NCBI GenBank assembly: GCA_016125335.1
Contig: WGLY01000016.1
Location: 1 to 64,000, forward strand
Direction of reading: 5' to 3'
From: Frankiales bacterium
GTDB lineage: Bacteria > Actinomycetota > Actinomycetes > S36-B12 > CAIYMF01
Length of the DNA stretch: 64,000 nt
In this document: in pieces, positions 49,008 to 61,629 of the stretch
Layout: the number at the start of each line of letters is the position of its first letter
Position numbering within the stretch: the first letter of the stretch is position 1
The notes under the pieces: generated by a model
What the model was told of the DNA's origin: nothing
Seen by the model: only the letters and a program-made list of their open reading frames with translations
Databases searched by the model: none
Made by a program: the position numbers and the translations under genes

Positions 49008-50255
49008 TCAGGACTCGAGCTGCTCGGTGGTGACCGAGGAGCCGAGGGCGGACCCGGCGACGTAGCTCGACCAGCTGCTGTTCCAGTCGTCGGCACCCGG
49101 GTCGCCGTGCTGCACGAGGTCGTCGATCGGCCGGCCGGTGTTCTTCACCACGACGAGGTCGCCGTACTGGCTGAGGTCGAAGTAGATCTGCGCGCGGTCG
49201 GTGGTGAGGTGGATGCACCCGTGCGAGCTGTCGACGAGGCCCTGCTTGGCGACCGACCACGGCGCCGCGTGGATGAACGTGCCCGACCACGACAGCCGGG
49301 TGGCGAACTGGACCTGGAGGTCGTAGTAGTCCGGGCTCTTCTTGTCGCAGGTGATCCCGGCCGAGCAGGAGGTCATCTCGCGCACCTTGTTGTGCTCGAG
49401 CACGATGTAGTTGCCCGTGCGCGTGACGTACTCGGGGCGCCCCAGGCTCGTGGGCCAGACGTACTTCTTCTTGCCGTCCACCGACAGCGTGAAGGTCTTG
49501 GTCTTGTCATCGACCACGACCGTCTGCGCCGCGCCGATCTGGAAGTCGATGACGGCGTCGCGGGTGCCCCACCGGGTGGAGCTGACCTTGACGCCGTCGA
49601 GGGCGACGGTGACGCGCACCTTGGAGTGCGCCGGCCACGCGGTCTGCGGCCGGAAGTGCACCTCGCTGGAGTTGATCCAGTGCCAGGAGCCGATGAGCGG
49701 CTTCTCGGTGGCGACGAGCAGGTGCTCCTCGACCGTCTTGCGGTCCTGCACCTCGTGGTGGAAGCGGATGACGATCGGGGCGTTCACCCCGACCACGGCG
49801 CCCGGCCCGGGCAGCACGCCGTAGAGCATGCGGGCGGAGTCGGGCTGCTCGGCCACCGTCACCGAGCCCGTGAGGTGGGTGGGCCGGCCCGCGACGACGA
49901 CGTCGGCGGACAGGTCGTAGCGCGTGCCGGGCTGCGGGTGGGTGTCGCTGAGCCACGCCGTGCCGGCGGGGTTCACCTGGCCGGCGAGCACGGTCGCGCC
50001 GTCGTGCTCGGTGACGACGACGTTGGTGAGCGCGCCGGCGGTGACGGCGACCCGCAGCGGCTTCTTCCACGACGCGGTCCTGGCCACGGACAGCCGCGGC
50101 GTGACCGGTGCCGGCGCCGACGTGGACGGCGACGCCTCGCCGGACGGTCCGCCGCCGGGCGAGCCGACGCTGAGGGAGGGCCCGGCGCACGCGGCGAGCA
50201 GCAGCGACGACGCGAGCGCCAGGACGGCGGCGCGACGTGCGGGCCGGTGCTGCAC
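49008..50255 (-). CDS. L,D-transpeptidase lipoprotein
   Basis: The enzyme makes 3-3 crosslinks in peptidoglycan. The 415-residue product has a lipoprotein signal (RPARR, hydrophobic core, LAAC with Cys23), two immunoglobulin-like domains and a YkuD domain with IHAAPWSVAKQGLVDSSHGCIHL (nucleophile Cys347). The residue after the Cys pair is His where many YkuD proteins have Arg, a variation also seen in mycobacterial enzymes. GTG 50255 gives a compact signal peptide and has TGGAG upstream; longer starts exist. Confidence 0.92.
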   Translation of the reverse strand: MQHRPARRAAVLALASSLLLAACAGPSLSVGSPGGGPSGEASPSTSAPAPVTPRLSVARTASWKKPLRVAVTAGALTNVVVTEHDGATVLAGQVNPAGTAWLSDTHPQPGTRYDLSADVVVAGRPTHLTGSVTVAEQPDSARMLYGVLPGPGAVVGVNAPIVIRFHHEVQDRKTVEEHLLVATEKPLIGSWHWINSSEVHFRPQTAWPAHSKVRVTVALDGVKVSSTRWGTRDAVIDFQIGAAQTVVVDDKTKTFTLSVDGKKKYVWPTSLGRPEYVTRTGNYIVLEHNKVREMTSCSAGITCDKKSPDYYDLQVQFATRLSWSGTFIHAAPWSVAKQGLVDSSHGCIHLTTDRAQIYFDLSQYGDLVVVKNTGRPIDDLVQHGDPGADDWNSSWSSYVAGSALGSSVTTEQLES

Positions 50256-50413
50256 AGCGGTGCTCCACGGACGGGGGACAGGGACTCCACGGTAAGTCAC
50301 GATCGGGCGATGCGGCACGTCGCGTCCGACGACGTCCACCTCACGGCGCAGGGCCCCTGGGGTCGCAGGACCCGTACGGCGCGCGCCGGCGCAGGGGCGG
50401 CCCGTGCAGGGGC

Positions 50414-51370
<957 letters not shown>

Positions 51371-51431
51371 CTAGCGGCGCGGTGCCGGGCCGGCGCCGCG
51401 GCCGGGGCGGCGGGCGGCTAGCGTCGCACGG

Positions 51432-52367
51432 GTGAGCGGGACCGTCGTCATGCTGCCCTGGGCCGACCACGCCGAGGTGCTCGACGGCGCCACCGACGGG
51501 CTCGACGTCGCGGTGTTCGACGGCGAGGTCGAGCCGGCGGCGCAGGTGCTCGACCGCGTCGTCCTCTACGTGCCGCCCTACATGGGCGCCGCTCCCGCCT
51601 TCCGGCTCATCGAGCGCATGCCGCGGCTCGAGGTGGTGCAGACGCTCACCGCCGGGGTCGACAACGTGTGGCCGCACCTGCCGGACGGCGTGACCCTCTG
51701 CAACGCCGCGGGCGTCCACGACGCGAGCACGGCCGAGCTCGCGGTGGGCCTCGTGCTGGCCAGCCTGCGGGGGATCGACGACTTCGCCCGGGCCCAGTCC
51801 CGTGGCGAGTGGATCCCCTCGCGGCGCGAGTCGCTGGCCGACCGCCGGGTGCTGGTGCTCGGGCAGGGCCACGTCGGCCGGGCGCTGGTGAGCCGGCTCC
51901 TCCCGTTCGAGGCGGAGGTGGTGCGGGTGGGGCGCACCGCCCGCACCCTCGACGACGGCACCGTCGTGCATGGCACGGACGAGCTCGACGCGCTGCTGCC
52001 GCAGGCCGACGTCGTCGTCCTCATCGTGCCGCAGACCCCGGAGACGACCGGGATGGTCGACGCCGCGTTCCTGGCGCGGATGCGCCCGGGAGCGCTGCTG
52101 GTGAACGTGGCCCGCGGGCCGGTCGTCGTCACCGACGACCTCGTCGACGCGGTGCGTCGCGGTCACGTGCGCGCCGCCCTCGACGTCACCGACCCCGAGC
52201 CGCTGCCGCCGGACCACCCGTTGTGGACGCTGCCCGGGGTGCTGGTGTCGCCGCACGTGGGCGGCAACACGTCGGCCTTCCTCCCGCGCGCCCGCCGCCT
52301 GGTCGCCGCCCAGCTGCGCCGGTGGCGGGCGGGCGAGCCGCTCGCGAACGTGATGACCCGGCCCTGA
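51432..52367 (+). CDS. D-isomer-specific 2-hydroxyacid dehydrogenase
   Basis: The 311-residue product has the NAD-binding loop VLVLGQGHVGRALVSRL, the substrate segment TLTAGVDNVW and the late motifs NVARGPVVVTDDLVDAV and VSPHVGGNT with the catalytic His. The likely role is reduction of a 2-keto acid, but the substrate is unknown. The GTG is seven bases behind TAGCGT (51419-51424). It precedes ilvD by 88 bases. Confidence 0.88.
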   Translation: MSGTVVMLPWADHAEVLDGATDGLDVAVFDGEVEPAAQVLDRVVLYVPPYMGAAPAFRLIERMPRLEVVQTLTAGVDNVWPHLPDGVTLCNAAGVHDASTAELAVGLVLASLRGIDDFARAQSRGEWIPSRRESLADRRVLVLGQGHVGRALVSRLLPFEAEVVRVGRTARTLDDGTVVHGTDELDALLPQADVVVLIVPQTPETTGMVDAAFLARMRPGALLVNVARGPVVVTDDLVDAVRRGHVRAALDVTDPEPLPPDHPLWTLPGVLVSPHVGGNTSAFLPRARRLVAAQLRRWRAGEPLANVMTRP

Positions 52368-52455
52368 CCCGGCGACGGGATCCCGGGCTGCCGGCGCCGG
52401 CGCGAGACCAGGACCAGGACGCCCGCGGGGACGCGGGGGCTCGTAGGCTCACGCC

Positions 52456-54141
52456 GTGACCACCGAGACTCCCGACATCAAGCCCCGGTCCCGCACCGTC
52501 ACCGACGGCCTCGAGCGCGCGGCGGCGCGCGGCATGCTCCGCGCCGTCGGCATGGGCGACGACGACTGGGGCAAGCCGCAGATCGGCGTCGCGTCGTCGT
52601 GGAACGAGATCACGCCGTGCAACCTCTCGCTCGACCGGCTGGCCGACGCGGCGAAGGACGGCGTCCACGCCGGCGGCGGCTACCCGCTGGAGTTCGGCAC
52701 CATCTCGGTATCCGACGGCATCTCCATGGGGCACGTCGGCATGCACTACTCGCTGGTGAGCCGCGAGGTCATCGCCGACTCGGTGGAGACCGTGTTCGAG
52801 GCCGAGCGGCTCGACGGTGCCGTCCTGCTGGCCGGCTGCGACAAGTCGGAGCCGGCGATGCTCATGGCCGCGGCGCGCCTCGACGTCGCGGCGGTGTTCC
52901 TCTACGCCGGGTCGATCCTGCCGGGCAAGGTGGGCGACAAGGAGGTCACGATCATCGACGCCTTCGAGGCGGTCGGTGCGTGCGCGCGGGGGCTCATCAC
53001 CCGCGAGGAGGTCGACGCCATCGAGCGGGCCATCTGCCCCGGCGAGGGCGCCTGCGGCGGCATGTACACCGCCAACACCATGGCCGCGGCCGCGGAGGCG
53101 ATGGGCATGTCGCTGCCCGGCTCCGCCGCGCCGCCCGCCGTCGACCGGCGCCGCGACGGCTACGCCCGTCGCTCGGGCGAGGCCGTGGTCGAGCTGCTGC
53201 GCCGCGGGATCACCACGCGCGACATCATCACGCGCGAGTCGCTGCTCAACGCCATCGCGGTGGTGGTCGCGCTCGGCGGCTCGACCAACGCCGTGCTGCA
53301 CCTGCTCGCGATCGCGCACGAGGCGCACGTCGAGCTCGACATCGAGGACTTCAACCGGGTCGCGGACAAGGTGCCGCACCTGGCCGACGTCAAGCCCTTC
53401 GGCCGCTACGTCATGAGCGACGTCGACCGCATCGGCGGCGTGCCCGTGGTGATGAAGGCGCTGCTCGACGCCGGGCTCCTGAACGGCGACTGCCTCACCG
53501 TGACCGGGCGCACCATGGCCGAGAACCTCGCCGCGATCGCACCGCCCGACCCGGACGGCAAGATCCTCCGGGCCCTGAGCGACCCGATCCACCACACCGG
53601 CGGCCTGGCCATCCTGTCCGGCTCGCTCGCCCCCGACGGCGCGGTGGTCAAGACGGCCGGGTTCGACCGCGACGTGTTCGAGGGCAACGCCCGGGTGTTC
53701 GACGGCGAGGCCGCGGCGATGGCGGCGGTCGAGGAGGGCACGCTGCGCAAGGACGACGTCGTCGTGATCCGCTACGAGGGACCCAAGGGCGGCCCGGGCA
53801 TGCGCGAGATGCTCGCCGTCACGGGCGCCATCAAGGGGGCCGGGCTCGGCAAGGACGTGCTGCTCGTCACCGACGGGCGGTTCTCCGGCGGCACCACCGG
53901 TCTCTGCGTGGGGCACATCGCGCCCGAGGCGGTCGACGGCGGCCCCATCGCCCTCGTCCGCGACGGCGACCGCATCCGGCTCGACGCCGGCCGGCGCACC
54001 CTCGAGCTGCTCGTCGACGACGCCGAGCTCGCGGCGCGCCGCGCGTCGTGGACCCCGCCCGCCCCCAAGCACGAGCGCGGGGTGCTGGCCAAGTACGTCA
54101 AGCTCGTGGGCTCGGCCCGCTACGGCGCCGTCTGCGACTGA
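52456..54141 (+). CDS. ilvD: Dihydroxy-acid dehydratase
   Basis: IlvD dehydrates dihydroxy-acids in valine, isoleucine and leucine synthesis, using an Fe-S cluster. The 561-residue product has the cluster cysteines in [14 protein letters not shown] and [17 protein letters not shown], and [17 protein letters not shown]. The GTG is six bases behind TAGGCT (52444-52449), a leaderless pattern. A c-di-GMP gene separates it from ilvBNC. Confidence 0.96.
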   Translation: MTTETPDIKPRSRTVTDGLERAAARGMLRAVGMGDDDWGKPQIGVASSWNEITPCNLSLDRLADAAKDGVHAGGGYPLEFGTISVSDGISMGHVGMHYSLVSREVIADSVETVFEAERLDGAVLLAGCDKSEPAMLMAAARLDVAAVFLYAGSILPGKVGDKEVTIIDAFEAVGACARGLITREEVDAIERAICPGEGACGGMYTANTMAAAAEAMGMSLPGSAAPPAVDRRRDGYARRSGEAVVELLRRGITTRDIITRESLLNAIAVVVALGGSTNAVLHLLAIAHEAHVELDIEDFNRVADKVPHLADVKPFGRYVMSDVDRIGGVPVVMKALLDAGLLNGDCLTVTGRTMAENLAAIAPPDPDGKILRALSDPIHHTGGLAILSGSLAPDGAVVKTAGFDRDVFEGNARVFDGEAAAMAAVEEGTLRKDDVVVIRYEGPKGGPGMREMLAVTGAIKGAGLGKDVLLVTDGRFSGGTTGLCVGHIAPEAVDGGPIALVRDGDRIRLDAGRRTLELLVDDAELAARRASWTPPAPKHERGVLAKYVKLVGSARYGAVCD

Positions 54142-54189
54142 ACGGGCTCGGCCGAACGGCCCCTGACCTGCGACGAAGGGGCGCCCGGC

Positions 54190-54216
54190 TCAAGATCCCC
54201 GGCAGCGCGCCGATGC
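54190..54216 (+). promoter_or_regulatory. Sigma-28 (FliA)-type promoter of the second GGDEF-EAL gene
   Basis: TCAAGATC (54190-54197), eleven bases, then GCCGATGC (54209-54216) match the FliA consensus with the same exact spacing as the promoter at 41920. The predicted transcript start falls at or next to the GTG at 54224, so this mRNA would be leaderless. Confidence 0.65.
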
Positions 54217-54223
54217 CCACACG

Positions 54224-56554
54224 GTGAGCGCTCCCGGCCCGGCCGTGCCCGCGCGCGCGGCCGCGCGCACCGGGCAGCGCTTCGCCGTGGCCCTGGGCGC
54301 CTGCGCCGTCGCGGCGTGCGTGGCGGCGTATGCGGCGCTGCACCGCGCCGACGGCGGCGCGCCGTACCTGGGGCTAGGCCTGCTCGGCCTCGTGGCCGCC
54401 GGTGCCCTGGTGCTGGCCGGTCTGCGACAGGCCGGTCGGCTCCGCGTGGCCTGGGTGCTCATGGGCGTCGTGGCCGTCTGCGCGGCGTACCTGCACGTGT
54501 CGACAGGGCTCGACGCCGACTCCCCGGCCCAGGTCGCGGTGCGGCTCCTCGGCGCCGGATCGGGCGCCGTCGCCCTCGTGGCGCTCCAGCGCAAGGACCG
54601 CACGGCGCACGCGTGGCTCCTGCTCGGCTTCGACGGGTGGCTGCTGGGCGGGTCGCTGTTCGTCCTGCTGTGGCTCACCGCCCTCACGCCGACGGCCGCC
54701 GTCGGCTTCTCCGGCGACCTCGTGGCCAGCACCTCGTGGCTGCTGGTCGACTTCGTCGTCGCCAGCGTGGTGTTCGCGCTGACCCGGCTGCTGCCGCCCG
54801 GGCGCCGCTACGGCGCGCTCGCCCTCTCGATCACCGTCGCCCTCCTGGCCAACGGCGACATGTACCGCTCGTTCTTCGGCACCTCCGGTATGGGCGACGG
54901 TGCCGTCACGATGTACGTCGCGTCGTGGGCCGGGGCGCTGGTCCTCGGCATGCTCATCCCCTGGATCGACGCCGACCCCTTCGCCCGGCTCGACGACCGC
55001 GGGTCGATGGTGAGCCCGGTGCGCGGCTCGTTCCTGGCCGCCTGCACCGCCGTGGGCGCCGTGGTGCTCGCCTGGTCGCTGGGCCGCCCGCCCGACGCCA
55101 TGCTCGCCTTCGTCGTGATGACGCTGCTGCTCTCGATGGTGACCGGGCAGGCGATCCTCGGGATCGAGAACCGCCAGCTCGTCACCCAGGTGTCGCGCCA
55201 GGCCGACCTGTTCCGCCACCGCGCGACCCGCGACGTGCTGACCGGCCTGCCCAACCGCGACGAGTTCACCGGCCGGGTCGAGCTGGCGCTGCGCGGCCAC
55301 CGCTACCCGCTGGTCGCGGTCCTCTTCGTCGACCTCGACGGCTTCAAGGACGTCAACGACTCGTTCGGCCACGCGGTGGGCGACGAGCTGCTCGTGGAGG
55401 CCGCCACGCGCCTGTCGGCCGAGGTGCGGGAGACCGACGTCGTGGCGCGCTTCGGCGGCGACGAGTTCGTCGCGCTCCTCGACGGGTGCAGCGACGACGA
55501 GGCGCTCGAGGTGGCCGAGCGGCTGCGGGTGTCGCTGTCGCGGCCCTACGAGCTGGCCGGCCGCGACGTCGTGGTGTCGGCGAGCATCGGCCTGGCCCGG
55601 CCGGAGGCCGACGACGACGCCGAGTCCACCCTGCGCAACGCGGACCTCGCGCTCTACCGGGCCAAGTCCAGCGGGCGCGACCGCGTCGCGGTGTACGAGC
55701 CGGAGATGCACTCCAACGCCCTGCGGCGCCTCGACGGCGCGGCCCGGCTGCGCACGGCGCTGGTGCGCGACCGCCTGCGCCTGGCCTACCAGCCCATCGT
55801 CGACCTGCGCACGGGCGAGATCGTCGCGTTCGAGGCGCTCCTGCGCTTCGACGTCGCCGACCTGCCGGGCTGGGCCGTGGCCGACGCCGTGGCCGCCGCG
55901 GAGGAGAGCGGGCTCATCGTCCAGATCGGCCGCTGGGTGCTCGACGCCGGCGTGCGCCAGCTGGGGGAGTGGCTGAGCTGCGGTCTCACCACGCGGCTGG
56001 CCGTCAACGTCTCGGCCCGCCAGCTCGAGACCGGCGACCTCGCCGACGAGGTGCGCCGGGCGCTCGAGCGCTACGACGTCCCGGCCGACGCGCTCACCCT
56101 CGAGATCACCGAGCACCAGCTCGTCCGCGACCTCGAGCACTCCACCCGGGAGCTCACCGCGCTGCGCGGGCTCGGCGTGCGGATCGCCCTGGACGACTTC
56201 GGCACGGGGTACTCGTCGCTGTCCTACCTCCCGCGGCTCCCACTCGACTCGCTCAAGATCGACCGCGACCTCGTGGCCCGGGCCGGGGGACCGCGCGACA
56301 CGGTGCCGGCGGTCCTGCGGCTCGGCCGCGACCTCTCGCTGTCGGTCGTCGCCGAGGGCGTGGAGTCCCTCGACCAGCTCCTGCTGCTGCGCCGGGCCGG
56401 GTGCACGCTGGGCCAGGGCTACCTGTTCTCCCTGCCGCTCGAGGCCGAGGTGGCCACCGCCCACGTCGCGGAGCGCCGTCGGCTGCTCCCCCCGGCGGTC
56501 TCGCAGAGCAGGACGCTCGTCTCAGATGACGAGATGGGCCATGTCACCGCTTGA
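54224..56554 (+). CDS. Membrane GGDEF-EAL protein (c-di-GMP synthesis/degradation)
   Basis: The 776-residue product has about eight membrane helices in its first 310 residues, then a GGDEF domain with intact RFGGDEF (411-415) and RETD inhibitory site. An EAL domain follows, with VAFEALLRF (Glu537), LEITEHQLV, LDDFGTGYSSLSYL and LKIDRDLV. Both catalytic sites look complete. Its overall plan is like the protein at 42007 but the membrane parts differ. The stop codon lies inside the -35 element of the ilvBNC leader. Confidence 0.92.
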   Translation: MSAPGPAVPARAAARTGQRFAVALGACAVAACVAAYAALHRADGGAPYLGLGLLGLVAAGALVLAGLRQAGRLRVAWVLMGVVAVCAAYLHVSTGLDADSPAQVAVRLLGAGSGAVALVALQRKDRTAHAWLLLGFDGWLLGGSLFVLLWLTALTPTAAVGFSGDLVASTSWLLVDFVVASVVFALTRLLPPGRRYGALALSITVALLANGDMYRSFFGTSGMGDGAVTMYVASWAGALVLGMLIPWIDADPFARLDDRGSMVSPVRGSFLAACTAVGAVVLAWSLGRPPDAMLAFVVMTLLLSMVTGQAILGIENRQLVTQVSRQADLFRHRATRDVLTGLPNRDEFTGRVELALRGHRYPLVAVLFVDLDGFKDVNDSFGHAVGDELLVEAATRLSAEVRETDVVARFGGDEFVALLDGCSDDEALEVAERLRVSLSRPYELAGRDVVVSASIGLARPEADDDAESTLRNADLALYRAKSSGRDRVAVYEPEMHSNALRRLDGAARLRTALVRDRLRLAYQPIVDLRTGEIVAFEALLRFDVADLPGWAVADAVAAAEESGLIVQIGRWVLDAGVRQLGEWLSCGLTTRLAVNVSARQLETGDLADEVRRALERYDVPADALTLEITEHQLVRDLEHSTRELTALRGLGVRIALDDFGTGYSSLSYLPRLPLDSLKIDRDLVARAGGPRDTVPAVLRLGRDLSLSVVAEGVESLDQLLLLRRAGCTLGQGYLFSLPLEAEVATAHVAERRRLLPPAVSQSRTLVSDDEMGHVTA

Positions 56555-56579
56555 CACCCCCGGCGTCGCACGCGACCGT
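56551..56579 (+). promoter_or_regulatory. ilvB: Promoter of the ilvBNC operon
   Basis: TTGACA (56551-56556) and a weak -10 GACCGT (56574-56579) are 17 bases apart. The predicted start is at the GTG of the leader peptide, six bases beyond. The -35 element contains the stop codon of the preceding gene. Confidence 0.5.
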
Positions 56580-56585
56580 GGGCAC

Positions 56586-56630
56586 GTGTCCGGCACCACC
56601 CTCCTCGTAGTTCGCAGGCGCGCAGCCTGA
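56586..56630 (+). CDS. Leader peptide of the ilvBNC attenuator
   Basis: The 14-residue ORF encodes [14 protein letters not shown]. The Leu-Leu-Val-Val run would make ribosomes pause when branched-chain aminoacyl-tRNAs are scarce. It starts right at the predicted transcript start, so it is probably leaderless. It is followed after about 20 bases by a hairpin and T-run, then ilvB. It is too short for standard gene prediction. Confidence 0.78.
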   Translation: MSGTTLLVVRRRAA

Positions 56631-56651
56631 CGGACCTCGTCGACGTCTGCG

Positions 56652-56695
56652 CGCACCCCTCGCCGCCCGCCCGGGCCGGGGGGTTTTCTTGTGCG
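56652..56695 (+). terminator. Attenuator terminator upstream of ilvB
   Basis: A C-rich arm (56655-56672) faces a G-rich arm (56673-56683) and is followed by TTTTCTT (56684-56690), the clearest T-run terminator in this GC-rich window. Flanking CGCAC and GTGCG can pair to extend the structure. Placed after the Leu/Val leader peptide, it fits transcription attenuation. Confidence 0.72.
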
Positions 56696-56784
56696 AGGAC
56701 GCCGGGGACCCGGCACAGCAGCACCACCCGCCCGACCCGCAAGAACCGCACCAGCCAGCACCGTCACCAGCGGAAGAGGACGCC

Positions 56785-58527
56785 ATGACCGAGTCGATCA
56801 CCGGAGCCCAGAGCCTCGTGCGCTCGCTGGAGCACGCCGGCGTCGACGTCGTCTTCGGGATCCCCGGTGGCGCGATCCTGCCGGCCTACGACCCGCTCAT
56901 GGACTCCCCGTCGGTGCGCCACATCCTGGTGCGCCACGAGCAGGGCGCCGGGCACGCCGCCGAGGGCTACGCGCAGGCGACCGGCCGCGTCGGCGTCTGC
57001 ATGGCGACGTCCGGCCCCGGTGCCACCAACCTCGTGACGCCCATCGCGGACGCCTACATGGACTCCGTGCCGATCGTGGCCATCACCGGCCAGGTGCCCA
57101 GCGGGGCCATCGGCACGGACGCGTTCCAGGAGGCCGACATCCGCGGCATCACGATGCCGATCACCAAGCACAACTACCTCGTCACGGACCCCGCGGAGAT
57201 CCCGCGCGCGATCGCCGAGGCGTTCCACATCGCCGGCACGGGCCGGCCCGGCCCGGTGCTGGTCGACATCGCCAAGGACGCGCTCCAGGCCCCGACCACG
57301 TTCGACTGGCCGAGCCAGCTCGAGCTGCCCGGCTACCGGCCGGTGACGCGACCGCACGCCAAGCAGGTGCGGGAGGCGGCGCGCATGATCGTGGAGGCGC
57401 GCCGGCCGGTGCTCTACGTCGGCGGCGGCGTGATCAAGGCGCACGCGACGGCCGAGCTGCGCCGCCTCGCCGAGCTCACCGGCATCCCCCTGACCACCAC
57501 GCTGATGGCACGCGGCGCCTTCACGGACAGCCACCCGCTGCACCTCGGGATGCCGGGGATGCACGGCTCGGTGGCGGCCGTGGGCGCGCTGCAGAAGAGC
57601 GACCTCATCATCGCGCTCGGCGCCCGCTTCGACGACCGGGTCACCGGCCGGCTCGACTCGTTCGCCCCGGGCGCGCGGGTGATCCACGCCGACATCGACC
57701 CGGCCGAGATCTCCAAGAACCGCGTGGCCGACGTGCCGATCGTGGGCGACGCCCGGGAGGTCATCGCCGACCTCGTCGTGGCGATCCAGGCCGAGCACGA
57801 CGCGGGCCGCGTCGGCGACTACGCGGAGTGGGTCTCGCTGCTCGACCACATGAAGGCGACCTACCCGCTCGGCTACGACATGCCCACCGACGGCTCGCTC
57901 TCCCCGCAGTTCGTCATCGAGCGCCTCGGCCGCATCGCCGGCCCCGAGGCGATCTACGCCGCGGGCGTGGGGCAGCACCAGATGTGGGCGGCGCAGTTCA
58001 TCCAGTACGAGCTGCCCGGCACGTGGCTCAACTCCGGCGGCGCGGGCACGATGGGCTACGCCGTGCCCGCGGCGATGGGCGCGAAGGTCGGCCGGCCCGA
58101 GGCGACGGTCTGGGCCGTCGACGGCGACGGCTGCTTCCAGATGACCAACCAGGAGCTGGTCACCAGCGCGATCAACGACATCCCGATCAAGGTCGCGCTC
58201 ATCAACAACTCGTCGCTGGGCATGGTGCGCCAGTGGCAGACCCTGTTCTACGAGTCGCGCTACTCCAACACCGACCTGCACAGCCACCGCATCCCGGACT
58301 TCGTCAAGCTCGCCGATGCCTACGGCTGCCACGGCCTGCGGTGCGAGTCCCCCGACGAGGTGGACGCCACGATCGAGAAGGCGATGGCGCTCGACGACGC
58401 TCCGGTGGTCGTGGACTTCGTCGTCAACAAGGACGCGATGGTCTGGCCGATGGTGGCCGCCGGCACGAGCAACGACGACATCAAGCACGCACGCGACCTG
58501 GCGCCCACGTGGGACCGGGGGGAGTGA
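56785..58527 (+). CDS. ilvB: Acetolactate synthase large subunit
   Basis: IlvB condenses pyruvate or 2-ketobutyrate in the first shared step of branched-chain amino acid synthesis. The 580-residue product has the cofactor-activating Glu52 (VRHEQGAGH), the FAD region [10 protein letters not shown] and the thiamine-diphosphate motif [16 protein letters not shown]. The ATG follows GAAGAGG. It is first in ilvB-ilvN-ilvC and is preceded by a leader-peptide attenuator. Confidence 0.96.
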   Translation: MTESITGAQSLVRSLEHAGVDVVFGIPGGAILPAYDPLMDSPSVRHILVRHEQGAGHAAEGYAQATGRVGVCMATSGPGATNLVTPIADAYMDSVPIVAITGQVPSGAIGTDAFQEADIRGITMPITKHNYLVTDPAEIPRAIAEAFHIAGTGRPGPVLVDIAKDALQAPTTFDWPSQLELPGYRPVTRPHAKQVREAARMIVEARRPVLYVGGGVIKAHATAELRRLAELTGIPLTTTLMARGAFTDSHPLHLGMPGMHGSVAAVGALQKSDLIIALGARFDDRVTGRLDSFAPGARVIHADIDPAEISKNRVADVPIVGDAREVIADLVVAIQAEHDAGRVGDYAEWVSLLDHMKATYPLGYDMPTDGSLSPQFVIERLGRIAGPEAIYAAGVGQHQMWAAQFIQYELPGTWLNSGGAGTMGYAVPAAMGAKVGRPEATVWAVDGDGCFQMTNQELVTSAINDIPIKVALINNSSLGMVRQWQTLFYESRYSNTDLHSHRIPDFVKLADAYGCHGLRCESPDEVDATIEKAMALDDAPVVVDFVVNKDAMVWPMVAAGTSNDDIKHARDLAPTWDRGE

Positions 58528-60237
<1,710 letters not shown>

Positions 60238-60247
60238 GGCAGTCGCG

Positions 60248-61186
60248 TCACAGCGTGGGGAAGGTCCAGCGTCCGTCAGTGATCTCGGGGCGCGGCCGGT
60301 AGAGCCGGACGACGTAGTTCCAGCCGTCCGGCAGCGGGAGGCGGTTGGGCGCCTCCGGTCCCCAGTCGCCGAGGTGCACCACGAGGGATCCGTCGTCCTC
60401 CGTGACGCCGGTGACGCTGTTGACGGAGTAGGCGTCGAGCTCGTTGGGCTCGAAGTAGCCGTGGGCGTTGTAGACCGACAGCGACCAGAAGCCGTCGACG
60501 GGCACCGGCGGGACGCGCAGGACATAACGGTCGGGCGGCAGCCCGGGCGCGACGTTCAGGTAGAGCGCCTCCCGGGTGGGCAGCCCGCCCCATCCGGCGG
60601 CACTGCCCACGAGGTGGCGCACCGGGTCCACCTCCGAGCGTGCGCCGAACGCGCCGCTGAAGTCCGGCAGGCCCCGCGCGAGCGAGAGCAGCGCGTCGCG
60701 GGTGTCGTCGAAGGAGTGCTGCTCGTAGTCCGGGAGCTCGAACGGATCGGCCGAGCCGGCGCGCAGCGCGATGCCGTTCTGGAGCCCGACGACGGCGGCG
60801 GTGTCGGCGGGGTCCGCCGGGTCCACGAGGATCCGCACCGCGACCAGCGCGTACCTCGTCCCGATCCGGTCGCGGCGCAGCACGTGCTCGCCGGGGTCGT
60901 GCTCGATCTGCTCCACGAAGTGGTCCTGGCTGACCACCATCGCCGACACGTAGCGATCCCCGGCGTCCGGAAGGGTGAGGACGGCGTCGTCGGCGAGGTC
61001 GACGACCGCGTAGCTGTAGAGCGTGTCGCGGTTCATGCGGATCACCGGCTGCTCGTGCACCGCCGTCGGGGCGCGGTTGTGCCCGAGGACGTTGACCCCG
61101 CCGGCCTGGGCCTGAAGGGCGGCGAGCATGCGGTCGCTCTCGGCCCGGGCGAAGTTCTCGACGGTGACCTCGATGGGCGCAGTCAT
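60248..61186 (-). CDS. DUF1254/DUF1214-domain protein
   Basis: The 312-residue product has the DUF1254 N-terminal half (PVIRMNRDTLYSYAVVDL) and the DUF1214 C-terminal half (DGFWSLSVYNAHGYFEPNE and WNYVVRLYRP). Family function is poorly defined and no signal peptide is present. The ATG at 61186 is six bases behind TACCGT (61193-61198, minus strand), a leaderless pattern. It converges on ilvC. Confidence 0.85.
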   Translation of the reverse strand: MTAPIEVTVENFARAESDRMLAALQAQAGGVNVLGHNRAPTAVHEQPVIRMNRDTLYSYAVVDLADDAVLTLPDAGDRYVSAMVVSQDHFVEQIEHDPGEHVLRRDRIGTRYALVAVRILVDPADPADTAAVVGLQNGIALRAGSADPFELPDYEQHSFDDTRDALLSLARGLPDFSGAFGARSEVDPVRHLVGSAAGWGGLPTREALYLNVAPGLPPDRYVLRVPPVPVDGFWSLSVYNAHGYFEPNELDAYSVNSVTGVTEDDGSLVVHLGDWGPEAPNRLPLPDGWNYVVRLYRPRPEITDGRWTFPTL

Positions 61187-61266
61187 GGGGTGACGGTAAC
61201 CGCGCGCGCCCGGGGACGCTCCTCGTGCCGCGTCCCCGGGCGTTCCGAGCGTGCCTTGCCACTAGT

Positions 61267-61292
61267 ACGTGCGGCGATATAACGTGGCGCGT
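61267..61292. promoter_or_regulatory. PadR-gene operator, diverged copy of the site at 47503
   Basis: TACGTGCGGCGAT (61266-61278) matches 47502-47514 exactly. The 26-bp element is symmetric at 18 of 26 positions. It covers a TAACGT -10 box (61280-61285) ahead of the PadR gene, consistent with self-repression. Confidence 0.6.
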
Positions 61293-61311
61293 AGTGACCG
61301 AGGAGGGGCGG

Positions 61312-61629
61312 ATGGCGACGAGCGACGGCGGGTGGAGCGACCCGGGGCTGCTGGTGCTCAGCAGCCTGGCGGGGGGGCCCAAGCACGGCTACGCGATCAC
61401 CGAGGACGTCGCGGCCACCACGGGTGCGCGGCTCGGTCCCGGCACCCTCTACGGCGCGCTGGCCCGGCTCGAGGAGCGCGGCCTCGTGCGGGCGCTGCCC
61501 AGCGACGACCGGCGCCGGCCCTACGAGCTCACCGCGGCCGGGGCCGAGGTGCTGCGCGAGCGCGCGGAGGCGATGCGGTCGTTCAGCCGCACGGCCCTGC
61601 GCCGCCTGGCCGCCGGGGGAGCGGCGTGA
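61312..61629 (+). CDS. PadR-family transcriptional regulator
   Basis: The 105-residue product is a winged-helix PadR protein: LLVLSSLAGGPKHGYAITEDV, then LGPGTLYGALARLEERGLVRALPSDDRRRPYELT. It has little beyond the DNA-binding domain. The ATG at 61312 has AGGAGG at good spacing; a GTG at 61294 is an alternative. It overlaps the downstream membrane gene by four bases, a usual PadR-partner arrangement. The likely operator lies just upstream. Confidence 0.92.
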   Translation: MATSDGGWSDPGLLVLSSLAGGPKHGYAITEDVAATTGARLGPGTLYGALARLEERGLVRALPSDDRRRPYELTAAGAEVLRERAEAMRSFSRTALRRLAAGGAA

